Assembly (NCBI RefSeq): GCF_011075055.1
Contig: NC_058139.1
Coordinates: 13,227,584 to 13,291,583, forward strand
DNA: 64,000 nucleotides
Origin: Mangifera indica
Taxonomy: Eukaryota > Streptophyta > Magnoliopsida > Sapindales > Anacardiaceae
Direction of reading: 5' to 3'
The notes beneath the pieces were generated by a model. That model was not told the origin of the DNA and searched no databases. It saw only the letters and a program-made list of their open reading frames with translations. The position numbers and the translations under genes were made by a program. Positions 36,975-48,518 of the stretch are shown piece after piece (the stretch's first letter is position 1; every line of letters begins with the position of its first letter).

Positions 36975-39140
36975 TGTAACATCCGAATTCAGGTGTGTCA
37001 GTAAACTCCACTCCCAAAATTACCCCTAGAATGGATTTTACAACTTGTTGTGTAAAGAAATTGTAAAAGAATTATAGAAAACTGCTAAATGAGCAATATT
37101 TTTCAAAGGGGGTAAAATGGTCATTTTATAAAGATTCAAGGGACAAAGTGGGAATTAAAATTGAAGGGCACACTTGAAATTATACGGTGGTGCTAAGGGT
37201 TTTTGGTAATTGGCTAAGGATAAAATAGTAATTTATGGAAAAGATTAAGGGCAAAATGGTCCAATAGGCTTATAAATTTATTTCTATTCATTTTCTCTTC
37301 CATTTTTGCCGAGAACCTCCATTGTTGAGCTAAAAACTTTCCTTAACCAAAATTCGTCCAAAAACCTAGCTAAACCACCTAATTTCCAGAGGCCCCAGTT
37401 ATAAAAAGTGTAGATCTGTCAATTCTGGTCAGTTCTAAGGTAAGAAATTTAATTTTTAAGATATGTAAAATTTGGGAGTTTGATGGATGATCATATTTTT
37501 GGTTGATTAAGGTTGCCAGAAAGAAGAAAAGAAGGTGAATAAGCTTAAATCACCAAATCAGCAAAGAAAAGGTAAGAATTTCATACTTTACATACTTGAA
37601 GTAAATTTGAGTTAGGTTATTTAAATAACCTTTACTTATATCAGTATGTAAGGTATTAGAATTAAGGTGATTTATGCTTAAAAGGATAAAGAAATTCATT
37701 ATGATTCAGGATGTAATTTTTGGCCATAAGGGTAAAAAGGTAATTTTGGCCATAAGGGCAAAAATGTCATTTTATGCGATATAGGTTAATGTTGGTTAAT
37801 TATGTGCATGTTATATGAAATAACCCTTATATTAAGCCTATATTGTATAATTGAAATTAATTTGAGACATGATATATATTTATATATAAATGCATGAGAA
37901 AATAACATGATGTTTGAGAAGAAATGAAAAGAATAAGGGAAAATAACAAATGCGCATATTTCATAATATGGGTATATATGCATACATGAGGAATCATAAC
38001 ATATGCATGATTTAGAAAAAAATAAAGAAAGAGGAAAAATATTTTCTAAGTCATGCATGCTTTCATAATGACTCATATGATACAGGAAAGCAGAAAACAT
38101 ACTTAAAATCCTTACACGCCAGCTGTACTGTGTGGACAGCAAATAAAATAATCGGTTATACTGTGTGGATAACCAGCTGTACTGTGTGGACAGCAAAAGA
38201 AAAATATCAGCTGTACTGTGTGGACAGCAAAGAAAAATATTAGCTGTACTGTGTGGACAGCAAAGAAAAATATTAGCTGTACTGTGTGGACAGCAAAGAA
38301 AAAAAAATGCGTGTAAGAGAGAATTATACTTGGTATGGTGACTGCAAGTACTATCATATGTAGTCTAGATCGATCAATGAGAAAGAGAGAGAAACAAATT
38401 AGTAAATATTTTATAAAAGTCATTTGCATTAGAATTATGCATACAAGCCTGTGTGGCTGATAAAGAGTTAAGAAAGATGTACAAACAGAAAATAGAAATG
38501 TCATGACACTCATACATGCATAAATCATAATGAGTGATTCATATCTGTATAATAAGGAAATGAATAAATGTGTGAAAGAAAAGAATTATGATATGTGTTA
38601 AATGCGTGTTCTGTGTCAATTATTTTGTTGTAAATAGTTCAGACACGCTGAGTATGGAAAAAATTATAAAAGATTAATACTGGTATGAAATACTTTAAGT
38701 GTTTAGTATGATTTTCTTACTGAGCCATAGTCGCTCACTCCGTTTAATTTAATATTTTACAGGTAAAGAAATACAGCAAAGGTTCCCGGGGAGCACTAAT
38801 GAGACATGAGGCTAAGGCAGGAAGGCACCATAATTTTGTTGACTTAAATGTTATGATGTATATGTAATATATATATATATATATGACTAGTTTGGAAAAT
38901 TAGTTATAAAGTTTCTGTGGGTGATAATTTTTTTTATGATAGTTATTATTATGTACTTATTTTATTTATTATGATTATGTGATGAAAATCCAGTCGATTG
39001 GTAGGACTGGTTTGTGTGAATTACAAATTGGGAGTGTTACAGAGCATAATGAAAAAGAGAAAAATATTCCCCGGGCCCTCTAAAATAGGGGAACTCTTGC
39101 CATTTTTCTGTAACACACCCAATGGTTAGGAGAGGTTACA
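36975..39140 (+). repeat. 5' LTR of the chromovirus
   Basis: 2166 bp. It holds the element promoter and start of transcription by family knowledge; I cannot mark a TATA box with certainty in such AT-rich DNA. It contains the hairpin repeat array at 38121-38294 and a (TA)n tract near 38870. Minus-strand frames of 136 and 138 codons here are shadows repeated in the 3' LTR. Confidence 0.95.
38121..38294 (+). repeat. Hairpin-forming tandem repeat in 5' LTR
   Basis: Six units share the constant centre ACTGTGTGG flanked by complementary arms. Five units have GCTGT and ACAGC. The second unit has GGTTAT and ATAACC, so both arms changed together and pairing is kept. Spacers are A-rich (about 13 bases). 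The function is unknown. Confidence 0.85.
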
Positions 39141-39141
39141 T

Positions 39142-39153
39142 TTTTGGTATTAG
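39142..39153 (+). promoter_or_regulatory. Primer-binding site of the chromovirus
   Basis: The sequence TTTTTGGTATTAGAGC begins right after the LTR end at 39140. TTGGTATTAGAGC corresponds to the initiator methionine tRNA complement TGGTATCAGAGC with one transition. Confidence 0.88.
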
Positions 39154-39357
39154 AGCGCGATTTTGGGCGCTTAAAGGAAGATATAATATAATGTGTGGTA
39201 ATATAATACAATATATCTATGGTTTTGCATTCTAATATTACACAGGTGCCCCTCATGTCTCATAGATCAGCTCCCGAGAATCGACTACAGTAAGTTATTT
39301 TCTTTACCTGTATTCAAATAATAGAATATTATGTAATTACACTTATGCAGTTATTAG

Positions 39358-42300
39358 ATGATGAGTACCACAAGACGAGGACGAGGACGAGGACGGGGTC
39401 GTGGAAGGAGTATTCAGAGAGAGACGGGAGAACCGTCTAACCCTGCCCCGTCAGTTGGTTCAGGATTTGGGCTAGCAGAAATAAGAGATATAGTTCGTCA
39501 GGTGTTGACTGAGAGTCAAGATAGACCCACACCTGAAAATATAGCCAGAGATGCCATCCGAGATGAGATTAGAAGCGAGATTCGTGAGGAAGTCATAGAA
39601 GAAATCAGAAATGAAATGAGGAATGAAGGGAGAGGAGAAATTAGAGCTCAAAGGCGACTTGAGCCCATTTATTCCTTACCTAATCAGCATACCCCTCCTG
39701 AATTCAAAGGTACTAAAGATCCTTTAGTGGCTGATGAATGGATCAAGCAAGTGGAAAGTACTATGGATTTATTTTCTATGACTGATAGAGAAAAAGTTCG
39801 GTATGCCAGTTTCTTAATGAGGGGAGAGGCCCGCGTATGGTGGGACCTAGTTAAAGAAACCAGAAATGTGGATCTGATGACCTGGAAAGACTTTAGAAGG
39901 GTATTTGAGGCCCAATACAGAACAGCTGATGTGGTAGCAGTCAAAGTTCAAGAGTTCATTTCTTTACAACAGGGAGAGGGTTCAGTAAAGGATTACTCTA
40001 CCCGTTTTGATGTCTTAGCCAGTTTTGCTCCAGGTATGGTGAGTACCCCTAGTCTCCGGCTAGACAGATTTCTTCAGGGCCTTAGACCGGAGATAGCCTT
40101 GCATGTGTTAGCTGGACCACAACCTCCTCAAACTTATGAAGAGGCATTGGAGAGAGCATTAAGGTTGGAGGTATATGTTAATAAGCTACCCAGGAATGCA
40201 CCTTCCATGTCAACACCTCCATCATTGACAGTACCCCAAACAGTGATGCCAAGTCAGTCAGCTTTACCTGCTTCATTGACTATTTCTGCACCAGTTACAA
40301 CATCAGGGGGTAGTTCAATTGGCTCCAGTTTCAGAAACCATAGAGGAAAAAGAAAATTCCAGTCAAAAGCCAGTAGAAAAGGCTGGAAGAGTGACAAGAA
40401 GCCTAAAAAAGAAAATATTCCCCAATGTCAGATTTGTGGGAGACGTCATAGTGGGGAATGTTGGTACCAGCAGAAACCGGTGATTTGTTATAGATGCCGA
40501 CAACCAGGGCATATAGCAAAAGATTGCCAAAGTACCGAAGTGCCAGTTCAGATACAACCACCACAAAGCCTAATTCCACCAGTGCAACCAGGGAGAGGTA
40601 CTAGTGCACGGGTTTATACAGCTACCCATAGTCAGGCGGAGGCTAGTCCATCTGCAGTTACTGGTCAGCTCTTTTTCCACTTTGTTTCTTTGTATGCATT
40701 GATTGATTCAGGAGCTACACACTCCTTTATTGCACCAGGGGTTATTGAAAGGGTAGGTTTAGTGCCTGTTAGATCTACCCATTCCATTAGAATTGAGATG
40801 CCAGATGGTGGGAGTGTGATTACAGATAAAATGCTAAAAGACCAGAAGGTAGTGATACATGGGAGAGAGTTAAAGGTGGACTTGATTGTCTTTGATATGC
40901 CCGATTTTGATGTTATTTTAGGCATGGATTTCTTAGAAAGATATGGAGTTGAGATTGACTGTAGAAAGAAAAAAGCTCGATTCCAACTTGATAATGGGGA
41001 TTACTTTACTTTTGGAGAGGGTCATCAGCCTAGTATGATAATCAGTAATGTAAAAGCACAAAAATTATTAAAAAAGGGGCGTACGGGATATTTAGCTCAT
41101 GTGGTACACGAGCATGATGTTCAAAGATTGGGTATTCAGGATGTCCCAATAGTACAAGATTTCCCAGATGTCTTTCCTGATGAGCTACCAGGTTTACCTC
41201 CAGAGAGAGAGTTGGAGTTTAGTATCGAGTTAGAACCTGGCTCAGCCCCAATTTCAAAAGCCCTTTACCGAATGGCTCCAGCTGAATTACAAGAATTAAA
41301 GAAACAGTTGCAAGAACTTTTAGATAAGGGTTTTATTAGACCTAGCCACTCTCCTTGGGGAGCACCTATACTATTTGTCAAAAAGAAAGATGGGTCGCTT
41401 CGTATGTGCATTGATTACAGGGAGTTGAATAAACTGACGGTGAAGAATAAATACCCGTTGCCTCGAATTGATGATTTATTTGATCAATTGAAAGGAGCTT
41501 CTGTGTTCTCCAAAATTGACTTGAGGTCGGGTTATCACCAGGTGAGGATTATAGAGCAAGATATTCCAAAGACAGCTTTTCGAACTCGCTACGGGCACTA
41601 CGAGTTTGTGGTAATGCCCTTTGGATTGACTAATGCTCCAGCAATCTTTATGGATTTAATGAATCGAGTATTTCATGATTGCCTTGACAAATTCCTGGTG
41701 GTATTTATTGATGATATCTTGATATACTCCAGATCAGAAGAAGAACATGCCGAACACTTGAGATTTGTGCTACAAAGATTGAGAGAAAAGAAATTGTATG
41801 CCAAATTCTCTAAGTGTGAATTCTGGTTGGATCGAGTAGTATTTTTGGGACATGTGGTTACTAAGGAAGGTATAGCTGTGGACCCCAGTAAAGTAGAAAC
41901 AATACTTGAATGGGTGAGGCCGAAGACTGTGAAAGAGATCAGAAGCTTTTTAGGGCTAGCTGGCTATTACAGAAGATTTGTACAAGGTTTTGCTCGGTTG
42001 GCCAAACCACTTACAGCTCTTACCAGACAAGGAACTCCTTTTCTATGGACTGAAGCTTGTGAGAAGAGTTTCCAAGAGCTAAAAAGACGGTTGACTACAG
42101 CTCCTATTTTAGTATTACCAGAGGAAGGTGTAGATTATGATATTTATTGTGATGCCTCGCACAATGGCTTGGGAGCCGTGCTGATGCAAAAGGGTAAGGT
42201 GATAGCGTATGCCTCTCGGCAGTTAAAAGATTATGAAACACGCTACCCTACCCATGATTTAGAGTTAGCAGCAGTGGTTTTTGCTTTAAAAATTTGGAGG

Positions 42301-42534
42301 CATTGTTTATATGGAGTTAAATGTAATATCTACACCGACCATAAAAGTCTAAAATATTTTTTCACTCAGAAAGACTTGAACATGAGACAAAGAAGATGGT
42401 TGGAGCTAGTCAAAGATTATGAATGTGATATTAAATATCAACCGGGTAAAGCAAATGTGGTAGTCGATGCCTTGAGTAGAAAGATTGCCATAGCTCACCT
42501 CACCATTCAGATAGAGTTGCAAAAAGAGTTTTAG
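39358..42534 (+). CDS. Gag-protease-RT-RNase H polyprotein of the chromovirus
   Basis: 1058 residues to a TAG. It starts at an Arg/Gly-rich N-terminus ([12 protein letters not shown]), as in Tekay/Del elements. The gag domain spans about residues 105-270 ([26 protein letters not shown]). The CCHC knuckle [14 protein letters not shown] is at 377-390. Protease shows [12 protein letters not shown] (catalytic Asp 450). RT starts near 640; the first palm Asp is in [13 protein letters not shown] and the YXDD-type box FIDDILIYS is at 783-791. RNase H has [12 protein letters not shown] at 930 and [10 protein letters not shown] at 991. All key residues appear intact. The TAG at 42532 is in the same frame as the integrase half (42550-44028), so it interrupts one original polyprotein. 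The first of two adjacent ATGs at 39358 was chosen. Confidence 0.95.
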   Translation: MMSTTRRGRGRGRGRGRSIQRETGEPSNPAPSVGSGFGLAEIRDIVRQVLTESQDRPTPENIARDAIRDEIRSEIREEVIEEIRNEMRNEGRGEIRAQRRLEPIYSLPNQHTPPEFKGTKDPLVADEWIKQVESTMDLFSMTDREKVRYASFLMRGEARVWWDLVKETRNVDLMTWKDFRRVFEAQYRTADVVAVKVQEFISLQQGEGSVKDYSTRFDVLASFAPGMVSTPSLRLDRFLQGLRPEIALHVLAGPQPPQTYEEALERALRLEVYVNKLPRNAPSMSTPPSLTVPQTVMPSQSALPASLTISAPVTTSGGSSIGSSFRNHRGKRKFQSKASRKGWKSDKKPKKENIPQCQICGRRHSGECWYQQKPVICYRCRQPGHIAKDCQSTEVPVQIQPPQSLIPPVQPGRGTSARVYTATHSQAEASPSAVTGQLFFHFVSLYALIDSGATHSFIAPGVIERVGLVPVRSTHSIRIEMPDGGSVITDKMLKDQKVVIHGRELKVDLIVFDMPDFDVILGMDFLERYGVEIDCRKKKARFQLDNGDYFTFGEGHQPSMIISNVKAQKLLKKGRTGYLAHVVHEHDVQRLGIQDVPIVQDFPDVFPDELPGLPPERELEFSIELEPGSAPISKALYRMAPAELQELKKQLQELLDKGFIRPSHSPWGAPILFVKKKDGSLRMCIDYRELNKLTVKNKYPLPRIDDLFDQLKGASVFSKIDLRSGYHQVRIIEQDIPKTAFRTRYGHYEFVVMPFGLTNAPAIFMDLMNRVFHDCLDKFLVVFIDDILIYSRSEEEHAEHLRFVLQRLREKKLYAKFSKCEFWLDRVVFLGHVVTKEGIAVDPSKVETILEWVRPKTVKEIRSFLGLAGYYRRFVQGFARLAKPLTALTRQGTPFLWTEACEKSFQELKRRLTTAPILVLPEEGVDYDIYCDASHNGLGAVLMQKGKVIAYASRQLKDYETRYPTHDLELAAVVFALKIWRHCLYGVKCNIYTDHKSLKYFFTQKDLNMRQRRWLELVKDYECDIKYQPGKANVVVDALSRKIAIAHLTIQIELQKEF

Positions 42535-42549
42535 AGGGAACAGATTGAG

Positions 42550-44028
42550 GTGATAAGAAGTCAAGTGGCCAGATTGGAAATTCAACCTAATCTCTTCAAT
42601 GAAATAAAAGAGAAGCAAGTAGAAGATTTATGGTGCCAGAAAATAAGTCAACAGATATATGAAGGGAAAGCAACTGAGTTTCAAATGATAGATGGAGTGC
42701 TCAAGTTCAGAAACAGGGTATGTATTCCCCAAGATCTAGAATTGAGAAAGAAAATCCTAAGTGAAGCACATGATACACTTTACACTGCTCATCCTGGGGG
42801 AGTAAAGATGTATCAGGATTTAAAGAAAACTTATTGGTGGATAGGTATGAAGAAAGATATTGGTGACTATGTAGCTAAGTGCTTGGTATGTCAACAGGTC
42901 AAGGCCGAGCATCAGAGACCTTCAGGTTTGCTTCACCCACTTAGTATTCCTGAATGGAAATGGGAAGATATTTCAATGGATTTCATTATTGGCCTACCTC
43001 GAGTACAAAAAGGTTATAATGCATTATGGGTGATTGTAGATAGATTGACTAAATCGGCCCATTTTATTCCAGTGAAAGATAGTTTTACTTCAGATCAATT
43101 GGCCCAAATTTATATACGGGAGATTGTGAGATTACATGGCGTACCCAAAACTATTGTGTCAGATAGAGACCCCAAATTTGTTTCAGCTTTTTGGGGTAGT
43201 TTACAAAGAGCATTGGGTACGAGGTTGGCATTTAGCACAGCATATCATCCTCAAACAGATGGCCAAACAGAGAGGGTGAATCAAATACTAGAGGATATGT
43301 TGAGGGCCTGTTGTTTAGATTATAAAATGACCTGGCATGAAATGATTCCATTGATCGAATTTGCATATAATAATAGTTACCAGTCCACCATTAAAATGGC
43401 CCCATATGAGGCTCTTTATGGAAGAAAGTGTAGATCCCCATTACATTGGGATGATATTGGAGAGCGAGATGATTTGAGTCAAGTTCTTGGGCCTGAATTA
43501 ACCCAGAGGATGGTTGACGATATAAAGATTATCAAGACTAGATTGAAGCAAGCTCAAGACAGACAAAAGAGCTACGCGGATTTGAAAAGGAAAGAAGTAG
43601 AGTTCCAACCGGGTGATAAAGTTTTTGTGAAAGTAGCCCCTTACAAGCACGTGATGAGATTTGGAAGAAAAGGGAAACTTGCTCCAAGATTTATTGGCCC
43701 ATTTGAAATTTTAGAAAAAGTGGGCAAGGTGGCTTATAGACTTGCACTTCCACCTAGTATGGATCGAGTTCATAATGTATTTCATATTTCTTTATTGAGA
43801 AAATACATTAGCGATCCTTCACATGTCTTAAAATCAGACGATGTGGAATTAAAAGAAGATTTAGCTTATGAGGAGCAACCAGTGCAGATACTGGACAGAA
43901 AAATAAAAGAGCTCCGAAATAAGACAATTCCATTAGTAAAAGTATTATGGAAGAATCATAAGGTGGAAGAAGCCACATGGGAGGTTGAGCAACAAATGAG
44001 AGAGAGATTTTCCAACTTATTTGTTTAA
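42550..44028 (+). CDS. Integrase with chromodomain, second half of the polyprotein
   Basis: 492 residues in the same frame as 39358-42534, separated from it by one stop codon. The start given is simply the first Met after the stop; the real product would be cut from a longer precursor. The HHCC finger uses H74, H81, C111 and C114. The catalytic triad is D144 (SMDFIIGLP), D205 (VSDRDPKF) and E241 (QTERVNQ), a DD35E spacing. The GPFEILEKVG region follows, as in GPF/Y-bearing gypsy integrases. A chromodomain-like end (VQILDRKIKELRN ... VKVLWKNH ... EATWE) occupies about 440-490 and is thought to direct integration in chromoviruses. It ends 36 bases before the 3' LTR. Confidence 0.95.
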   Translation: MIRSQVARLEIQPNLFNEIKEKQVEDLWCQKISQQIYEGKATEFQMIDGVLKFRNRVCIPQDLELRKKILSEAHDTLYTAHPGGVKMYQDLKKTYWWIGMKKDIGDYVAKCLVCQQVKAEHQRPSGLLHPLSIPEWKWEDISMDFIIGLPRVQKGYNALWVIVDRLTKSAHFIPVKDSFTSDQLAQIYIREIVRLHGVPKTIVSDRDPKFVSAFWGSLQRALGTRLAFSTAYHPQTDGQTERVNQILEDMLRACCLDYKMTWHEMIPLIEFAYNNSYQSTIKMAPYEALYGRKCRSPLHWDDIGERDDLSQVLGPELTQRMVDDIKIIKTRLKQAQDRQKSYADLKRKEVEFQPGDKVFVKVAPYKHVMRFGRKGKLAPRFIGPFEILEKVGKVAYRLALPPSMDRVHNVFHISLLRKYISDPSHVLKSDDVELKEDLAYEEQPVQILDRKIKELRNKTIPLVKVLWKNHKVEEATWEVEQQMRERFSNLFV

Positions 44029-44050
44029 ATTTCGAGGACGAAATTCTTTT

Positions 44051-44064
44051 AAGGGGGGAAGAAA
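44051..44064 (+). promoter_or_regulatory. Polypurine tract of the chromovirus
   Basis: AAGGGGGGAAGAAA directly abuts the 3' LTR and is the expected plus-strand primer. It follows CGAGGACGAAATTC, a context commonly seen in Tekay/Del elements. Confidence 0.92.
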
Positions 44065-46236
44065 TGTAACATCCAAATTCAGGTGTGTCAGTAAACTCCA
44101 CTCCCAAAATTACCCCTAGAATGGATTTTACAACTTGTTGTGTAAAGAAATTGTAAAAGAATTATAGAAAACTGCTAAATGAGCAATATTTTTCAAAGGG
44201 GGTAAAATGGTCATTTTATAAAGATTCAAGGGACAAAGTGGGAATTAAAATTGAAGGGCACACTTGAAATTATATGGTGGTGCTAAGGGTTTTTGGTAAT
44301 TGGCTAAGGATAAAATAGTAATTTATGGAAAAGATTAAGGGCAAAATGGTCCAATAGGCTTATAAATTTATTTCTATTCATTTTCTCTTCCATTTTTGCC
44401 GAGAACCTCCATTGTTGAGCTAAAAACTTTCCTTAACCAAAATTCGTCCAAAAACCTAGCTAAACCACCTAATTTCCAGAGGCCCCAGTTATAAAAAGTG
44501 TAGATCTGTCAATTCTGGTCAGTTCTAAGGTAAGAAATTTAATTTTTAAGATATGTAAAATTTGGGAGTTTGATGGATGATCATATTTTTGGTTGATTAA
44601 GGTTGCCAGAAAGAAGAAAAGAAGGTGAATAAGCTTAAATCACCAAATCAGCAAAGAAAAGGTAAGAATTTCATACTTTACATACTTGAAGTAAATTTGA
44701 GTTAGGTTATTTAAATAACCTTTACTTATATCAGTATGTAAAGTATTAGAATTAAGGTGATTTATGCTTAAAAGGATAAAGAAATTCATTATGATTCAGG
44801 ATGTAATTTTTGGCCATAAGGGTAAAAAGGTAATTTTGGCCATAAGGGCAAAAATGTCATTTTATGCGATATAGGTTAATGTTGGTTAATTATGTGCATG
44901 TTATATGAAATAACCCTTATATTAAGCCTATATTGTATAATTGAAATTAATTTGAGACATGATATATATTTATATATAAATGCATGAGAAAATAACATGA
45001 TGTTTGAGAAGAAATGAAAAGAATAAGGGAAAATAACAAATGCGCATATTTCATAATATGGGTATATATGCATACATGAGGAATCATAACATATGCATGA
45101 TTTAGAAAAAAATAAAGAAAGAGGAAAAATATTTTCTAAGTCATGCATGCTTTCATAATGACTCATATGATACAGGAAAGCAGAAAACATACTTAAAATC
45201 CTTACACGCCAGCTGTACTGTGTGGACAGCAAATAAAATAATCGGTTGTACTGTGTGGATAACCAGCTGTACTGTGTGGACAGCAAAAGAAAAATATCAG
45301 CTGTACTGTGTGGACAGCAAAGAAAAATATTAGTTGTACTGTGTGGACAGCAAAGAAAAATATTAGCTGTACTGTGTGGACAGCAAAGAAAAAAAAATGC
45401 GTGTAAGAGAGAATTATACTTGGTATGGTGACTGCAAGTACTATCATATGTAGTCTAGATCGATCAATGAGAAAGAGAGAGAAACAAATTAGTAAATATT
45501 TTATAAAAGTCATTTGCATTAGAATTATGCATACAAGCCTGTGTGGCTGATAAAGAGTTAAGAAAGATGTACGAACAGAAAATAGAAATGTCATGACACT
45601 CATACATGCATAAATCATAATGAGTGATTCATATCTGTATAATAAGGAAATGAATAAATGTGTGAAAGAAAAGAATTATGATATGTGTTAAATGCGTGTT
45701 CTGTGTCAATTATTTTGTTGTAAATAGTTCAGACACGCTGAGTATGGAAAAAATTATAAAAGATTAATACTGGTATGAAATACTTTAAGTGTTTAGTATG
45801 ATTTTCTTACTGAGCCATAGTCGCTCACTCCGTTTAATTTAATATTTTACAAGTAAAGAAATGCAGCAAAGGTTCCCGGGGAGCACTAATGAGACATGAG
45901 GCTAAGGCAGGAAGGCACCATAATTTTGTTGACTTAAATGTTATGATGTATATGTAATATATATATATATATATATATATGACTAGTTTGGAAAATTAGT
46001 TATAAAGTTTCTGTGGGTGATAATTTTTTTTATGATAGTTATTATTATGTACTTATTTTATTTATTATGATTATGTGATGAAAATCCAGTCGATTGGTAG
46101 GACTGGTTTGTGTGAATTACAAATTGGGAGTGTTACAGGGCATAATGAAAAAGAGAAAAATATTCCCCGGGCCCTCTAAAATAGGGGAACTCTTGCCATT
46201 TTTCTGTAACACACCCAATGGTTAGGAGAGGTTACA
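44065..46236 (+). repeat. 3' LTR of the chromovirus
   Basis: 2172 bp, nearly identical to 36975-39140. The 6-bp excess is explained by a longer (TA)n tract near 45960. It carries the same hairpin array at 45211-45384. Confidence 0.95.
45211..45384 (+). repeat. Hairpin-forming tandem repeat in 3' LTR
   Basis: Same six-unit array as in the 5' LTR. Two units differ from the 5' copy (GGTTAT to GGTTGT, and GCTGT to GTTGT). Both changes replace a Watson-Crick pair by a G-U pair if the transcript folds. Confidence 0.85.
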
Positions 46237-46241
46237 AATAA

Positions 46242-48518
46242 CACGTTCTTCAAAACATGTTTCTAACTTAGATTTCACGGTTTCTTTTGAATATGTTCTC
46301 TCCTTATGATCTTTCAAACTTAGCTAGCTATATCCAAACCCATAATGTCTACCCTGAGAATATCAATACCTTGATGATTTACCTACAAATTAAATATTGG
46401 AACTTAGGATATGTTATCAAATTTCAATTAATGACAATGATCTAATCTACTTTTTATACTTGATAGTGCTTATTGGGTCCTTGACTAATGTAGTAAATGA
46501 ATTTTTTAATGACAACAAGTCAATGTATTCATTGTATAATTTTTCTAATATTCTTTTGATATTTTCTATCTTTATAAGGGCATTTTCTTCACCATATAGA
46601 CTGAGAAATGTCAAAGTAATCATAAGGAACTTTATCTTGAAACAATCACAAACCAAACTAATAAGTTAGAGACATGTTCTTTGTATACAGATATATTATA
46701 ATAAACAAAATCAATTTTAACTTCATTACTGGGGATCCATGATGCTAGCAATCACCATAAGGAAATTCACCTTACCCTAGTACCTATTAAATTTTTTGAA
46801 ATTGCCCTTACCATCCTTGATATAGCAAAATCTTCATCGAATTCTCACTCTTTAAAGATCTCTTTTTCCCTAAACACCTCCATAAAATACCTACTTGTAG
46901 TTGTATATCGTGACCTAGAAATTAATTTTGTTATAACATAAAAAATTTCTAAAAAGCCATAGATGACCTCTAATCTATCCCATTTTTCCTTGATCAAACG
47001 ATACATATAGCTTGATTTAGCAAACATAAACTCAGGAAAAACCTTTAGGAACTGCAGTGTTGTAGTTAGCATCTATTATGTACTATTCTATCAGATAAGA
47101 CAATCTCAAACTAACTTCTTCTCTTTTATTACATATTGCATAGTAATTTTCACAAAATTTTTTTGTCTTTCCTCATTAGTTTTTATAAACTTCACACTTT
47201 CCCGAATATTATCTATGATGGGTTTTATTACAACCACCCCATCCTGAACTAATATGTTTTCAATATAAGTAGTGCACTTAACATGGAGAAGTTTTCCTTC
47301 ACACAACAAAGGCCTTTGTATTTGAAAATTTTCCTTCAATCTTTTGACTTAACTATCATTTATAGTAGCATTGTTTACTGTGATAGTTTCCACCTACAAA
47401 AAAAAGAATATTAATGAAATTACATACAATCAAATTATATATATATATTCTTATAAAGAGTTTTTAAGTTTGAATTTACCTTATTCTCAATCATCCAACC
47501 TTTTAAATACTCAAAAATAGTTGCTACAATGTCAATTACTCGCCTAGGCACAGGTAAGTGCACAAAATTTATAATTTGTTTATTTATTTAAGGACCACAA
47601 ATGGTCTACCCAATGTGTCGTGATTACCATATACTCAATATGTCAACAATGTGACTTCTAAAGATCAATAATAATACTAATCCTTTTGGTCTCCTAAAAA
47701 GTTTTCTTCAACTTCATATGCCTTGCTTGTTAAACCCTGATGCAATAAGTTTTTACTTGCTACGTTTTAACTTTTTCTTAAAGAGGTTGAAGAACACAAC
47801 AAAAATTAATGAAATCGAGATGTTTGATGAAATTAAATGGTATTTCAGATATCATAACTAAGTGAGCCAAGACCTCTCGAACCTAAAACACCAACATCAT
47901 AATCAATGCATTAGTTAATACAATTTCTTGTATAACAATTTCATATCACAAATAAAGTTATTAACTGAACTCAAACTTACCTTGATATGCTTATAATTCA
48001 AGTTTGTCTGCACCATAGTCAAGGTAGGTAATCTTACCTTTGAAGACTCAAAACCTAATATGGTTTGTCCCCCCATCACTAAATCCATCTCTATCGCTTT
48101 CTTCTTATCAACATATTACCCTATATGCCTTATCAAATAGGTAGTAGCCCTAGAGTTTTACAATTTGAACTTTTCTTTATAGTACTTGCAGATTACATAT
48201 GTAGCAAGTACTGTAAACAACTCCTCTAGAAAACACTCCCAAACAGCGGATGTTTTCCTTCTCTAATTAGGGGGTACAACAAAAAGTGTTCCTTCTATTG
48301 TTGCTTCAGAATGTACAGTTGCTTCATCTTCCTCAGCATCAAAATCTTCTGTTGTTATCAAATCAACATCCACATCCTCTATTGCATTCCATTTAATAGG
48401 TATAAGTGCTTCAATTTGCACCAATAGAAGGACATAAAAAAGGAGCTATCATGCTAGTTATAGATGCTTGAGATGAAGATCGGCTTGCTCTGGATAGTTC
48501 TACTGTCCTTGATGCCAT
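46242..48518 (-). pseudogene. hAT transposase, part 2 (BED finger to core)
   Basis: This is the 5' part of the gene cut by the chromovirus. A putative start ATG at 48518 opens MASRTVELSRASRSSS. A BED-type finger follows (RRKTSAVWECF near 48255, then CKYYKEKF near 48165 with Tyr in place of the second Cys-like position, and LIRHIG). In-frame stops lie inside it. A canonical intron (GTAAGT...AG) is at 47883-47980. Downstream, the frame at 47106-47339 contains LLCEGKLLHVKCTTYIENILVQDG and KPIIDNIRESVKFIKT, a core hAT transposase signature. Frames at 46845-47072 and 46447-46656 follow. Several stops and frameshifts make it non-functional. Confidence 0.83.
47883..47980 (-). other. Intron of the hAT transposase
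   Basis: 98 bp on the minus strand with donor GTAAGTTTGA and acceptor ...TTTTAG. The second hAT copy has the equivalent 99-bp intron at 62347-62445, in the same place in the protein, which supports both calls. Confidence 0.75.

Larger units (their letters stand above)
36975..46236 (+). mobile_element. Nearly intact Tekay/Del-like chromovirus (Ty3/gypsy)
   Basis: LTRs of 2166 and 2172 bp, both TGTAAC...GTTACA, are flanked by a perfect AATAA duplication (36970-36974 and 46237-46241). PBS at 39143, polypurine tract AAGGGGGGAAGAAA at 44051-44064. One polyprotein frame of about 1557 codons runs gag, protease, RT, RNase H, integrase, chromodomain, with a single TAG at 42532-42534. By eye the LTRs differ at about nine substitutions plus a 6-bp (TA)n length change, roughly 0.4 percent, so this is the youngest LTR element here. 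It lies inside hAT transposase coding sequence. Confidence 0.96.

Noticed and set aside
38121..38294. Regularly repeated units resembling a CRISPR array
   Set aside because: Spacers are short and nearly identical A-rich tracts, the array is inside an LTR with a matching copy in the other LTR, and the DNA is plant nuclear.
37786..38528. 136- and 138-codon minus-strand frames, repeated at 44876-45618
   Set aside because: They are antisense to the chromovirus LTR, and their repetitive part is a translation of the hairpin array.
39684..40925. Several minus-strand frames of 67-86 codons
   Set aside because: They are opposite-strand shadows of the intact chromovirus gag-protease coding sequence.
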